From contig NZ_FZPD01000006.1 in NCBI RefSeq assembly GCF_900188325.1, positions 124,001 through 188,000 on the forward strand: a stretch of 64,000 nt of DNA, given 5' to 3'. The translations under genes were made by a program, and so were the position numbers. How positions within the stretch are numbered: position 1 is the first letter of the stretch; each line of letters opens with the position of its first letter. This DNA comes from Ekhidna lutea. GTDB lineage: Bacteria; Bacteroidota; Bacteroidia; Cytophagales; Cyclobacteriaceae. The notes beneath the pieces are model-generated. The model searched no databases and was not told the DNA's origin. It saw nothing but the letters and a program-made list of their open reading frames with translations. Positions 1 through 8,409 of this stretch are shown here, piece by piece.

Positions 1-384
1 GCGCATCGCATACTCAATGATAGGAATACCCTTGATAATTGCGCTAACGTTTTCGGAAGTCAGCTCTTCTGTTTCATCTTTAAACTTTAAAAGAAAATCA
101 AACTGCTTCAGTTCGGGGATTAATAGTTGATTTTTCATGCTCCCACCTCCTACCAGCTTGTTTTGAAGGAGTTCTATTTGTAAATAGTCTGTTTCAAACA
201 AGTAATTCGAAATTAATATTGATGTATTGTCTGCATAGCTAATTCGAATATCATCTTGTTTTTTTAAAGAGATTTTCATCGCTTCGTTCAAATGCCAGGC
301 TAACTTATACTCTTTTTTATTGCATACGAGACCAATCAAATCGAAATCAAGAGAGTAGCCCCCATCTAATTTGGTTTTCTTCAT
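1..384 (-). CDS. IPExxxVDY family protein (C-terminus cut by window edge)
   Basis: The visible 128 residues begin MKKTKLDGGYSLDFDLIGLV. This matches the small Bacteroidota family named IPExxxVDY, which has no established biochemical function. The family motif is recognisable as IPELKQFDF near residues 89-97. The start is the ATG at 384-382; the reading frame is still open at base 1, so the C-terminus is missing. The gene is divergent from acpP. Neighbourhood with acpP, fabF and rnc is the usual arrangement for this family in Bacteroidota and supports the assignment. No signal peptide or membrane segment is visible, so a cytoplasmic location is likely. The length of the missing part cannot be judged from here. 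Confidence 0.75.
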   Translation of the reverse strand, partial: MKKTKLDGGYSLDFDLIGLVCNKKEYKLAWHLNEAMKISLKKQDDIRISYADNTSILISNYLFETDYLQIELLQNKLVGGGSMKNQLLIPELKQFDFLLKFKDETEELTSENVSAIIKGIPIIEYAMR

Positions 385-498
385 ATATTGTGCAAGCTAA
401 ATCCTAAATTCGCAATAGAAATGTCTCTGGCTACTAAGTTTGATTTTAGTACGAGAATATATTTCTTTGCAACTCATTTTTAACCAAACATTACAAAA

Positions 499-735
499 AT
501 GTCTGAAATAGCACAAAAAGTAACGTCAATCATAATTGACAAACTAGGTGTAGAAGAGTCTGAGGTTACTCCAGAGGCAAGCTTCACCAACGATCTAGGA
601 GCTGACTCTCTTGACACGGTAGAGCTGATCATGGAGTTTGAGAAAGAGTTCAATATTTCTATCCCTGATGACCAGGCTGAGAACATCGCCACAGTTGGTC
701 ATGCTATCTCTTATCTGGAAGAAAACGTTAAGTAA
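499..735 (+). CDS. acpP: Acyl carrier protein
   Basis: This 78-residue acidic protein carries the growing acyl chain in type II fatty acid synthesis in the cytoplasm. The 4'-phosphopantetheine attachment serine lies in the [10 protein letters not shown] motif (Ser37). Its length and four-helix pattern are typical. It is the first gene of a run with fabF, 23 bp downstream, and rnc, the classical acpP-fabF-rnc order. The intergenic region with the divergent IPExxxVDY gene contains TAAGTTTG at 435-442, which fits the Bacteroidota -7 consensus TAnnTTTG, but I see no convincing -33 TTTG upstream of it, so this promoter is only suggested. The start ATG is unambiguous. Confidence 0.97.
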   Translation: MSEIAQKVTSIIIDKLGVEESEVTPEASFTNDLGADSLDTVELIMEFEKEFNISIPDDQAENIATVGHAISYLEENVK

Positions 736-758
736 ACAACCCACTTAGCTTAATATTT

Positions 759-2012
759 ATGGAATTAAAACGAGTCGTTGTAACCGGAATTGGTGCCCTT
801 ACCCCTTTGGGAAATACTAAAGATGAATATTGGGATTCTTTGGCCAAAGGAGTAAGCGGTGCGGCTCCTATTACTCGTTTTGATACCGAAAAATTCCGCA
901 CAAAATTCGCTTGTGAGGTAAAAGGATTCGAGCCAACCGATTTTCTAGATCGAAAAGAGGCAAGAAAAATGGACCCTAATACCCAGTACGGAATGGTTAC
1001 TGGTGAAGAAGCGATCAAGGATTCCGGAATGGATCTCGATAGCGTAGATAAATCCAGAATTGGTGTGATCTGGGGTTCAGGGATCGGCGGATTCAGTACG
1101 TTCCAGGACGAAATGATCAATTTCGCCAAAGGTGATGGTACACCAAGGTTCAATCCGTTCTTTGTACCAAAGATGATTGCGGACATCACTCCGGGTCTCC
1201 TTTCCATCAAGTATGGATTTATGGGACCAAACTTTGCCACCGTATCTGCTTGTGCTTCTTCTAACAATGCTATTACAGATGCTTATGCATATATCCAGCT
1301 TGGTAAAGCCAATGCAATTCTGACTGGTGGTTCTGAAGCAGGTGTTATAGAATCTGGTATTGGCGGATTTAATGCAATGAAAGCACTCTCCGAAAGAAAT
1401 GATTCTCCTGAAACCGCATCAAGACCTTATGACAAGGATCGTGACGGTTTTGTTTTGGGTGAAGGTGCCGGTGCTATTATGCTTGAAGAATTGGAGCATG
1501 CAAAAGCTAGAGGAGCGAAAATTTATGCAGAGGTGCTTGGAAGCGGCATGTCGGCTGATGCATACCACATTACACAACCACATCCGGAAGGAACAGGCAT
1601 TGAACTTGTAATGAGAAATGCGCTTGAAGATGCTGGGTTAACAGCTGATAAAATTGATTATCTCAACACCCACGGAACTTCCACTCCTTTGGGAGATGCG
1701 GGGGAGATCAAAGCAGCTCAACGAGTATTCGGTGGTAACGCTGAAAAAATGAACATCAGTTCAACAAAATCTATGACCGGTCACCTCTTAGGTGCGGCAG
1801 GAGCTGTAGAGTTTATTGCTTGTTTGATGGCTTTAGAAAAAGGTATTGTCCCTCCTACCATCAATCACTTTACTGATGATCCGGAGATTGATCCGAATCT
1901 AAACCTGACATTCAATGAAGCTCAGGAAAGAGAAGTAAATATTGCGATGAGTAATACCTTCGGGTTTGGAGGTCATAACACCTCTATCATTATAGGCAAA
2001 TACACTGGATAA
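759..2012 (+). CDS. fabF: 3-oxoacyl-[acyl-carrier-protein] synthase II (KAS II)
   Basis: FabF condenses malonyl-ACP with acyl-ACP in fatty acid elongation. The protein has 417 residues, the family norm. The Cys-His-His catalytic triad is visible: Cys165 in TVSACASSNN, His305 in NTHGTSTPLGD and His342 in MTGHLLGAAG. The C-terminal FGFGGHN motif is also present. It follows acpP, its substrate carrier, and is followed without any gap by rnc, so the three are probably co-transcribed. Nothing unusual is seen in length or in active-site residues. An assignment as FabB instead is unlikely, given the acpP linkage and the FabF-type sequence. Confidence 0.97.
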   Translation: MELKRVVVTGIGALTPLGNTKDEYWDSLAKGVSGAAPITRFDTEKFRTKFACEVKGFEPTDFLDRKEARKMDPNTQYGMVTGEEAIKDSGMDLDSVDKSRIGVIWGSGIGGFSTFQDEMINFAKGDGTPRFNPFFVPKMIADITPGLLSIKYGFMGPNFATVSACASSNNAITDAYAYIQLGKANAILTGGSEAGVIESGIGGFNAMKALSERNDSPETASRPYDKDRDGFVLGEGAGAIMLEELEHAKARGAKIYAEVLGSGMSADAYHITQPHPEGTGIELVMRNALEDAGLTADKIDYLNTHGTSTPLGDAGEIKAAQRVFGGNAEKMNISSTKSMTGHLLGAAGAVEFIACLMALEKGIVPPTINHFTDDPEIDPNLNLTFNEAQEREVNIAMSNTFGFGGHNTSIIIGKYTG

Positions 2013-2738
2013 GTGTCATCGTTTCCGAAAAGACTATCGGGCCGACTTCTTAATTCTTTCAAATCTGAAAAAAAGCTTAGACAATCGTTTCGGTTGATCA
2101 CCGGACGTGCTCCTATTAATCTGGCGCTCTACCAACAAGCTATGCGACATAGTAGCGTGGCATCTGTGAATGAGCGTGGCATCAAAAATTCATACGAACG
2201 ACTGGAATACCTAGGTGATGCTATCCTGGGAATGATCGTGGCGGAATACCTCTATCTGACCTACCCATTCAAAGAAGAAGGTTTTTTGACTGAGATAAGA
2301 GCTAAAATCGTTAACAGAGAATCACTCAATAGGCTCGGTCAAAAAATTGGCCTAAGAGAGCTTGTCCAGTACAATCAAAATAGTCGTGCCCATCGATCGG
2401 TCTATGGTGATTGCATGGAGGCACTAATTGGAGCTGTTTACCTGGATCATGGATTCAAATACTGCAAACAGTTTGTCATAAAAAAACTTCTTAAACCTCA
2501 TTATGACCTGCAGGAGCTTGTATCGAAGACCACAAATTTCAAAAGTCGATTGCTTGAATGGTCGCAAAAAGAAAATAAAGAGCTCAGGTTTGAGATAATC
2601 AGCGAAGAAGACCGAAAATTCACTGCTCAAATATTTATTGATGACAAACCAATGGCAAAAGGCTTTGGTTTTAGTAAGAAAAAAGCAGAACAGGATGCAG
2701 CTCAAAAAACATGTGAGCAGCTAAATTTAGAGGAATGA
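2013..2738 (+). CDS. rnc: Ribonuclease III
   Basis: RNase III cleaves double-stranded RNA, including rRNA precursors. The catalytic domain shows the signature YERLEYLGDAILG (residues 61-73) and the second acidic cluster YGDCMEALIGAVYLD with Asp133 and Glu136. A double-stranded RNA-binding domain occupies about residues 173-238. The proposed start is GTG at 2013, directly abutting the fabF stop codon; it gives 241 residues with a basic N-terminal extension, normal for Bacteroidota members of the family. The first in-frame ATG lies inside the catalytic domain and would be too short. The stop overlaps the nadE start (ATGA), indicating translational coupling. Confidence 0.95.
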   Translation: MSSFPKRLSGRLLNSFKSEKKLRQSFRLITGRAPINLALYQQAMRHSSVASVNERGIKNSYERLEYLGDAILGMIVAEYLYLTYPFKEEGFLTEIRAKIVNRESLNRLGQKIGLRELVQYNQNSRAHRSVYGDCMEALIGAVYLDHGFKYCKQFVIKKLLKPHYDLQELVSKTTNFKSRLLEWSQKENKELRFEIISEEDRKFTAQIFIDDKPMAKGFGFSKKKAEQDAAQKTCEQLNLEE

Positions 2739-4564
2739 GTCAGAAGCTAAAACTCGCAGGAGCATGCCTCAATCAAACACCAATAGATTGGGCAAACAAC
2801 CTAAGAAACATCAAAAATGCTATTGATGACGCTAAAAAGGAAGGAGTAGATATCCTCTGTCTCCCGGAGCTGTGCATCACCGGCTATGGGTGTGAAGACC
2901 TATTCTTGAGTCAGTGGTTGCCAACAACCGCACTTGAAAAACTTGATGAAATCATTCCTCATACATCAGGTATTGCCATAAGTGTGGGACTACCGATCAG
3001 GATTGAAGGGAAGAATTACAACACGACTGCATTTATTGCAGACAAACAGGTAAAAGGTTTTTACGCTAAGCAAAAACTGGCAAATGATGGTGTGCATTAT
3101 GAACCACGCTGGTTTACCCCCTGGTCTGCAGGCAAAGTAGATTCGTTTGAGTTTGAAGGTAAGAGTATTCCTTTCGGGCATATCACTATAGAACATAAAG
3201 GACTCAACATAGCATTTGAAATATGTGAGGATGCATGGCAACCTGATCGTCCATGCGAACATCTTAAAACCAAAATAGATCTTATCCTCAACCCTAGCGC
3301 ATCCCATTTCGCTTTTGGTAAATCTGAGTTTAGGGAAGAATTGGTTATTAAGAGCTCAAATCAATTTGACTGTGTATATCTCTATTGCAATTTACTGGGC
3401 AATGAAGCCGGACGGATGATCTATGATGGAGATGTACTGATCGCTCAAAAAGGGAAGCTAATTGGCAGAAACCACCGACTGTGGTATCACGATTATCGAT
3501 TGCTAACGGTAGAGGTAGATTTTGAAAAAAATACCGCAACGGAGAACATCAAGCCGCATTATAGCAACCGTAACGAAGAGTTTTCGCATGCTGCCGGGCT
3601 GGCACTTTTTGACTATTGTAGAAAAAGCAGAAGTAAGGGTTTTGTGTTGTCACTCAGTGGCGGTGCAGATTCCAGCACCATTGCAACCTTGATTGGGTTT
3701 GCAGTACGAACAGCATTGGAGCAGCGAGGCAAGCCTGGATTGGAAAAAGTGCTAGGATTCCAACTTACTGGTGATACTCCTGAGGAAATCACCAAACAAC
3801 TACTTACCACCGCTTACCAGGCCACCAAAAATTCTTCAGATGCCACCTTCAATTCAGCAAAAAATCTGGCAGAAAGCCTCGGCGCTACCTTTTACAACTG
3901 GCAAATTGATGCGGAAGTAAATGAATACCGATCTACCATTGAAGAGGCAATAGAAAGAAAACTGACCTGGGAGCAGGACGATATCACTCTTCAGAACATT
4001 CAGGCCCGTACGCGCGCACCGATCATTTGGATGCTGGCCAACCTTGAAAATAAGTTACTCATGGCAACCTCCAACCGTAGCGAAGGAGACGTGGGCTATG
4101 CCACCATGGATGGAGACACCAGTGGAAGTATCTCCCCCATTGCCGGTGTTGATAAACACTTCATTCTGCAATGGCTAAAGTATGCCGAGCATGAACTAGG
4201 CTTCACTGGACTGAAAGATGTGAATGCGCTCACACCAACTGCTGAATTACGCCCGGAAGATCAACATCAAACAGATGAAGAAGACTTGATGCCGTATGAA
4301 GCGCTGATGCGCATTGAGCGAGAGGCCATTTTACATGGACGATCACCTAAACAAGTCTATGAAGCATTGAAAGCTGATTTCAACAGTGACCAACTGAAGG
4401 ATTGGATCAAGAAATTCTACCAACTCTGGACCCGCAACCAGTGGAAGCGTGAACGCTACGCTCCAAGTTTCCATTTCGATGATTTCAACATTGATCCACG
4501 CTCCTGGTATCGCTTCCCTATTTTAAGTGGTGGATATATGGAAGAACTGAACACCATGCTATGA
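2735..4564 (+). CDS. nadE: Glutamine-dependent NAD+ synthetase
   Basis: This protein makes NAD+ from nicotinic acid adenine dinucleotide, using glutamine as nitrogen donor. The N-terminal nitrilase-type glutaminase domain (about residues 1-270) shows the Glu-Lys-Cys triad: Glu45 in LPELCITGYG, Lys112 in YAKQKL and Cys164 in FEICEDAW. The C-terminal synthetase domain carries the ATP-binding P-loop SGGADSS (residues 308-314). At 609 residues it is the long two-domain form that does not need external ammonia. The start overlaps the rnc stop by 4 bp, and the stop overlaps the next gene by 4 bp, so it lies inside a tightly packed operon. Confidence 0.96.
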   Translation: MSQKLKLAGACLNQTPIDWANNLRNIKNAIDDAKKEGVDILCLPELCITGYGCEDLFLSQWLPTTALEKLDEIIPHTSGIAISVGLPIRIEGKNYNTTAFIADKQVKGFYAKQKLANDGVHYEPRWFTPWSAGKVDSFEFEGKSIPFGHITIEHKGLNIAFEICEDAWQPDRPCEHLKTKIDLILNPSASHFAFGKSEFREELVIKSSNQFDCVYLYCNLLGNEAGRMIYDGDVLIAQKGKLIGRNHRLWYHDYRLLTVEVDFEKNTATENIKPHYSNRNEEFSHAAGLALFDYCRKSRSKGFVLSLSGGADSSTIATLIGFAVRTALEQRGKPGLEKVLGFQLTGDTPEEITKQLLTTAYQATKNSSDATFNSAKNLAESLGATFYNWQIDAEVNEYRSTIEEAIERKLTWEQDDITLQNIQARTRAPIIWMLANLENKLLMATSNRSEGDVGYATMDGDTSGSISPIAGVDKHFILQWLKYAEHELGFTGLKDVNALTPTAELRPEDQHQTDEEDLMPYEALMRIEREAILHGRSPKQVYEALKADFNSDQLKDWIKKFYQLWTRNQWKRERYAPSFHFDDFNIDPRSWYRFPILSGGYMEELNTML

Positions 4565-5598
4565 CAAGGAAGCAAACAAAAAAAATAGTCAGGTTACTGT
4601 TAATTACCTCAAGTATTGGCTCACTCTATTTCGTACCATGGTTATTGGTTAATGCATGGATACTTCCGTTACCGGAAACTGTTCAAGAACAGTTAGATGA
4701 AGCCATTGGACATGGGTTTGACGGAATGATTGTTTATGTGGACCAAGCTGGTGAACCACCACAGCTTTACGCTTCCGGCTGGCACAATCGAGATTCCAAG
4801 ATACCAGCCAATCCTAAAGCCCTATTTAAGATTGCCAGTATCAGCAAGCTTTACGATGCGGTGGCTATTACCAAATTAGTAAACGATGGGCGGCTTTCTC
4901 TTGATAAAACAATCGCCGATTATTTACCGAAGCTTGTTGGAAGAATAGAAAACTCAGAAAAAATCACTTTGAGGTTGATGATACAGCATAGAAGTGGCAT
5001 TCCCAACTTTACAGACGTTCCGAATTTTTGGTCCGCTCCAACAGAGACTTATGAAGAAAGTCTAGCATTGATTCTGGACAAGCCGGCCAACTTTGAACCC
5101 GGTGAAGATTATGAATACTGCAATACGAATTACCTATTGCTCAACAAGATAATGGATGACGTTTTGGGGTACGATAACTTTCAATTTATTCGTGAAGAAA
5201 TTCTAAAACCACAACATCTTAACAATACCTTTAGATCACTTCGTGAAGTAAATATGGACGATGTAATGAGTGGTTATCATATTGGACATCCTTATGATTT
5301 AAAAGCTGATGAGCATGGAATGTTAGCAACTGCAGAAGATGTTGGCAACTTCTTGAGGGCATTAAATGATGGCTCTTTGTTTGAAGAAGGAGAGCAAGAA
5401 ATCTACTCTTCTATTTATGAATACAAACATGGTGGCTGGGTTCCTGGATACCAAAGTTTTGCCGAGTATCACGCAGATATTGATGCTGTTATTATTCAAT
5501 TCTATAGCACAACCGACCCAAAACTTTACAATTGGAACTTGTCAGAGATCATAAATAGTAGAATTGTCAAAATACTGAAAAGACAGAGAAGTTCTTAG
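4561..5598 (+). CDS. Serine hydrolase, class C beta-lactamase / PBP4-like family
   Basis: This is a 345-residue membrane-anchored or exported serine hydrolase. A hydrophobic segment at about residues 9-33 acts as signal or anchor. The three active-site motifs of the family are visible: SxxK as SISK (Ser93-Lys96), YxN as YCN (Tyr186-Asn188), and HGG (290-292) in the place of KTG/HxG. Family members hydrolyse D-amino-acid peptides, beta-lactams or small esters; the substrate cannot be read from sequence. It overlaps nadE by 4 bp, so it is probably co-transcribed, though the functions have no obvious link. The C-terminus is short, with no extra lipocalin-like domain. Confidence 0.85.
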   Translation: MTRKQTKKIVRLLLITSSIGSLYFVPWLLVNAWILPLPETVQEQLDEAIGHGFDGMIVYVDQAGEPPQLYASGWHNRDSKIPANPKALFKIASISKLYDAVAITKLVNDGRLSLDKTIADYLPKLVGRIENSEKITLRLMIQHRSGIPNFTDVPNFWSAPTETYEESLALILDKPANFEPGEDYEYCNTNYLLLNKIMDDVLGYDNFQFIREEILKPQHLNNTFRSLREVNMDDVMSGYHIGHPYDLKADEHGMLATAEDVGNFLRALNDGSLFEEGEQEIYSSIYEYKHGGWVPGYQSFAEYHADIDAVIIQFYSTTDPKLYNWNLSEIINSRIVKILKRQRSS

Positions 5599-5662
5599 TA
5601 TTAAATACTACCTAACATAATTCATGCTGCATTATTCTAATCAATTCTAGCACTCTATAGAA

Positions 5663-6076
5663 TTGCCTTTTAAAACATATACATCTGACGGTAAAAGTTC
5701 TAATCAAAAAATTTCTCAACATACTATAAATGGTTTAAAGTTTGCATTGGAGGAGGCAAACCAGAATCTTTCCAATTCAGAGAAAATTACAAGTATCAAT
5801 ATTTATGCTACAACGAATGGTAATCATGGCCCAGACAGTAATCATTCTCGGGGTACGGCAGTTGACATTAATAGCATTAATGGTGATAGAATGGCTTTAT
5901 CAGGTCTAACAAATCAAATTAAGGAACTACAAAAGGCGATGGATAAATATGAAAAGGTCAGAGAGAACTATGGACCATTTTTTAAACATAAGTATTCGAA
6001 GGAGACTAACACCTGGGACTATGATAAGAAAGGAATTAGTCCTCACAAAGATCATATACATTTCTCAACACGTTAA
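5663..6076 (+). CDS. Peptidase M15-like (D-Ala-D-Ala carboxypeptidase fold) domain protein, possible toxin module
   Basis: About 137 residues forming a stand-alone zinc-peptidase domain. The M15 metal-binding pattern is visible: His61 and Asp68 in SNHSRGTAVDI, then HKDHIHF with His131 and His133. Enzymes of this fold cut D-Ala-D-Ala or peptidoglycan peptides. There is no ATG: the frame opens after a stop at 5648-5650 and the best start is TTG at 5663. There is no signal peptide or repeat region, so it resembles a detached C-terminal module of a larger secreted protein. A lipoprotein gene follows 4 bp downstream, an arrangement also seen for toxin and immunity pairs. A pseudogene fragment is the main alternative. 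Confidence 0.6.
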   Translation: MPFKTYTSDGKSSNQKISQHTINGLKFALEEANQNLSNSEKITSINIYATTNGNHGPDSNHSRGTAVDINSINGDRMALSGLTNQIKELQKAMDKYEKVRENYGPFFKHKYSKETNTWDYDKKGISPHKDHIHFSTR

Positions 6077-6080
6077 AATT

Positions 6081-6515
6081 ATGAGAACAATCATTCTAAT
6101 TCTATTCTATCAACTCATTTTGTTTAATTGTCAGTCTCAAAAAATTGAGATCATTGATCACTCATCTGAAGACAGATTAAATTATTATTTAGCCAATATT
6201 TATTTAGATAGGAGTAGTCAGCATTCGCTGTATAATGATGGTTTAAATGCAACCATTTTACCTTTCGCAGATACTAAGAGAACTAAGATTGAATCTTTTA
6301 AAGACGGACATGAAGTTATGGTCAGTTACCTTATCTCAATAACTGCAGATGGAGAATATATTAATAGTTCTTTATTTGAGATTGGCCCCTTTATAAATCC
6401 TAAAATAATATCAGTTACTCCGCTGAAATATCCTAACTTCAACTTGGAAGTGCAAGATGGTAAATTTGATAAGAGACAAACTGTAAAGTATGAGATCAAG
6501 CCTAAAAAACTATAA
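6081..6515 (+). CDS. Small lipoprotein-like protein downstream of the M15 domain gene
   Basis: A 144-residue protein of no recognised family. The N-terminus MRTIILILFYQLILFNCQS looks like a lipoprotein signal ending at Cys17, although LFNC is an atypical lipobox. The mature part is polar and rich in beta-type segments. I choose the ATG at 6081, which puts the signal at the N-terminus; longer versions in this frame run inside the upstream gene and add a non-hydrophobic stretch. The 4-bp gap to the M15-like gene suggests a two-gene unit. An envelope-anchored partner would be well placed to neutralise a cell-wall peptidase, but that role is inference only. Confidence 0.55.
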   Translation: MRTIILILFYQLILFNCQSQKIEIIDHSSEDRLNYYLANIYLDRSSQHSLYNDGLNATILPFADTKRTKIESFKDGHEVMVSYLISITADGEYINSSLFEIGPFINPKIISVTPLKYPNFNLEVQDGKFDKRQTVKYEIKPKKL

Positions 6516-6578
6516 TGGCACATAGCCTTACTTAGCCATCTGCCAAGTGTCTGCTAATCTCGCCGCTTATCTGCCGCT

Positions 6579-6598
6579 CTGTCCTTGCCAGCAGACAG
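6579..6598. repeat. Short GC-rich inverted repeat in the 6516-6755 intergenic region
   Basis: CTGTC at 6579-6583 pairs with GACAG at 6594-6598 around a TTGCCAGCA-type loop. This GC-rich patch contrasts with AT-rich flanks and resembles the dispersed intergenic elements containing TGCTGGCAAG that I know from other Bacteroidota genomes. No gene, RNA or promoter was recognised in the rest of 6516-6755. Confidence 0.4.
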
Positions 6599-6755
6599 GC
6601 TTTGAATACACACTCAGGCGCGACAGATTACTCTTACACGCATTTCATGCACACAACCTCTCGAGAATCTTAAGATTTAGCTAATTTCATAGGAATTAAG
6701 TAAGCTTGGATGCCAGATCTCACATCTGTGCATTACGACCAATAAATTCAACGTC

Positions 6756-7136
6756 ATGGCAGAAGTTACAGTAGAAAAAAATGAACAAATCGCGAAAATG
6801 AACTTCGGGTCCATTTATCCGCATTACCTGAATAGAATAGAAAAGCACGGTAGAACTAAAGAAGAACTCGACCAGGTTATCTTGTGGTTAACTGGTTATG
6901 ATCAGAATAAATTAGAATCCTTTATTGCCGGCAATGGAACTTTTGGAGATTTCTTTGAGGGAGCCAAAGTCCATCAAAATGCACACATGATTAAAGGCGT
7001 GGTTTGCGGGTATCGTATTGAAGAAATACCTGAAGAGTTTGCATTGTATCGTGATTGCAGACGGATGGAAAAACTGATTGATGAATTGGCCAAAGGCCGC
7101 AAAATGGAGAAAATTTTGCGTGAAGAAAAAAAATAG
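6756..7136 (+). CDS. DUF2200 domain-containing protein
   Basis: A 126-residue cytoplasmic protein of the DUF2200 family, recognised from the pattern KMNFGSIYPHY, GRTKEELDQVI.WLTGYD, NAHMIKGVVCGYR and LAKGRKMEKILR at the C-terminus. The whole protein is the domain, as is usual. The biochemical function of the family is not established. The start ATG at 6756 gives a short polar leader before the domain; an in-frame ATG at 6780 is an alternative. The gene stands alone between a repeat-containing intergenic region and a convergent outer-membrane protein gene. It looks intact and is probably unrelated to the preceding M15/lipoprotein pair. Confidence 0.85.
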   Translation: MAEVTVEKNEQIAKMNFGSIYPHYLNRIEKHGRTKEELDQVILWLTGYDQNKLESFIAGNGTFGDFFEGAKVHQNAHMIKGVVCGYRIEEIPEEFALYRDCRRMEKLIDELAKGRKMEKILREEKK

Positions 7137-7150
7137 AAACTATTGCTATC

Positions 7151-7176
7151 AAAAATGCAATACAAGATTGTATTGC
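7151..7176 (-). terminator. Candidate rho-independent terminator, minus strand
   Basis: GCAATACA at 7157-7164 and TGTATTGC at 7169-7176 form a perfect 8-bp hairpin with a 4-nt loop. Read on the minus strand it is followed by ATTTTTG, complementary to 7150-7156. It lies about 120 bp beyond the stop of the minus-strand gene ending at 7297. The T tract is short, so efficiency is uncertain. Confidence 0.4.
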
Positions 7177-7296
7177 TAGTGGAAAGCCCAGGACCTTAAC
7201 TCATCAACTCATTTAAGTCTGCAAGATCTAATTGCTAAGATCAACTCACTAACCTTGCTGTACCAGACTGAACTACCATCTGAAACTATACTTTAG

Positions 7297-8055
7297 TCAC
7301 TTCAAATAAAAGCTCACCCCTACCGTCACAAAATCAAACCGTACGTCATAGTTCATTTGATGTACGTATCCCGCTCCGAAAGCAAATTCTTCATTCTTTT
7401 CTTTAAAAGGACGGTATTCCATCTGAACTGAGAATTCCTCCCTGGGATATCCATCGCCCGATTTTCGGTAGGTTATGTAAGGCATAAATCGATTGGTCAT
7501 TACATACAAGTCTGTCGTCCATTCAAAGTGAGATTGACTGGTCTGATATTCATTTGAAACACCGCCACCTACTACCCATCTCAGATTTTCAGTATTAATC
7601 AGGTTAAGCTGAAGAATCTGCCAGTCGATAGTAGTAAAGTCGCCAGAAACATCATTTAAATTAAACCTCCTCAATTGGGTTGAGAATAAGCCATAGTTTG
7701 CTCTGAGCATTTGCGTATCAAAGAATTCGGCTTCCTTAAAATTGATTCCACCGTTCAATTTCAAATCTAACCCTGCCCGCCATCTTTCTTCCTGAATATT
7801 TTCCAGCTGGGCCTGCTGTGCAAGACTTACACCTTGCACCATTGGTCGCATCATACCTATGAATAGGTCAATTAAAAACAGACTTCCTTCACTGTCGTCG
7901 GAAGAATACGAATAATCAGAACTATTACTATTAGAGGAGTATGAACTACTGCTGTTTTTAAATGCGTTGGCTCTGGACCTCACCTCACGTACCTGAGATA
8001 CAGATAAAAATGAGCTAAAAAATAAAACAGATAGAATTAGGTTTCTTTGGATCAT
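7297..8055 (-). CDS. Hypothetical outer-membrane/secreted protein with Ser-rich linker
   Basis: A 252-residue exported protein of unrecognised family. A signal peptide ends near LSVSQ, followed by a low-complexity Ser/Asn/Tyr linker (SSSSYSSNSNSSDYSYSS), a hydrophobic stretch (LFLIDLFIGMM), and then alternating aromatic/polar strands ending in VTVGVSFYLK, a terminal-aromatic pattern typical of small outer-membrane beta-barrels. I choose the ATG at 8055 because it gives a compact signal peptide; an ATG at 8076 would add seven residues. It is co-directional with yidD upstream (49 bp gap), but a functional link is not evident. Localisation in the outer membrane is inference from the strand pattern. 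Confidence 0.6.
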   Translation of the reverse strand: MIQRNLILSVLFFSSFLSVSQVREVRSRANAFKNSSSSYSSNSNSSDYSYSSDDSEGSLFLIDLFIGMMRPMVQGVSLAQQAQLENIQEERWRAGLDLKLNGGINFKEAEFFDTQMLRANYGLFSTQLRRFNLNDVSGDFTTIDWQILQLNLINTENLRWVVGGGVSNEYQTSQSHFEWTTDLYVMTNRFMPYITYRKSGDGYPREEFSVQMEYRPFKEKNEEFAFGAGYVHQMNYDVRFDFVTVGVSFYLK

Positions 8056-8104
8056 GGTGAGTGATTTGATCACCAAAATTCAATTATCGTACCAAACTCA
8101 ATGA

Positions 8105-8323
8105 CTATGGAACCGGATCATACCCACTCCCACCCCATGGGTGACATTTTCCTATTCGTTTCAGCCCCATCCAAAGTCCTTTTAGCCCATGTTTCTGGAT
8201 CGCTTCCTTTGTATACTGTGAGCATGTGGGAGTAAACCGACAGGAATTCGGAAATAATGGAGAGATCGTATATTGATACACGAGCACCGGAAAAATAAGG
8301 ATTTGCTTCAAGACGTTGCGCAC
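8105..8323 (-). CDS. yidD: Membrane protein insertion efficiency factor YidD
   Basis: YidD is a small membrane-associated protein thought to help YidC-dependent insertion of inner-membrane proteins. The family core is unmistakable: [23 protein letters not shown], followed by [20 protein letters not shown] and GGSGYDPVP at the end. I place the start at GTG 8323 (72 residues, the usual size). A longer frame opens at ATG 8368 with a cysteine-rich leader that is unlike the family, and it would leave no room for the divergent promoter of the BamA/TamA-like gene. The gene is not next to rnpA/yidC here, its common location in other phyla. Confidence 0.88.
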   Translation of the reverse strand: MRNVLKQILIFPVLVYQYTISPLFPNSCRFTPTCSQYTKEAIQKHGLKGLWMGLKRIGKCHPWGGSGYDPVP

Positions 8324-8344
8324 TTTACAAAAGTACCATTCAGA

Positions 8345-8376
8345 TTTGCAAGCGCAGCAAAAAATCATTCTGTTTG
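8345..8376 (+). promoter_or_regulatory. Candidate sigma-A (Bacteroidota-type) promoter of the BamA/TamA-like gene
   Basis: TTTG at 8345-8348, a 20-bp spacer, and TCTGTTTG at 8369-8376 give a near match to TTTG-N19/20-TAnnTTTG with one mismatch in the -7 box. The expected transcript start is about 25-30 bp before TTG 8410, which supports that codon as the translational start. Confidence 0.4.
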
Positions 8377-8409
8377 CACGTTACGTACATCGATAAATAC
8401 GCGAACCGA

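Noticed and set aside
5949-6076. Longer N-terminal version of the lipoprotein starting at 5949
   Set aside because: The extra 44 residues overlap the M15-like coding sequence and would bury the hydrophobic signal peptide internally.
8324-8368. Extended YidD N-terminus from ATG 8368
   Set aside because: The added residues are Cys-rich, absent from the family, and would overlap the promoter of the divergent gene.
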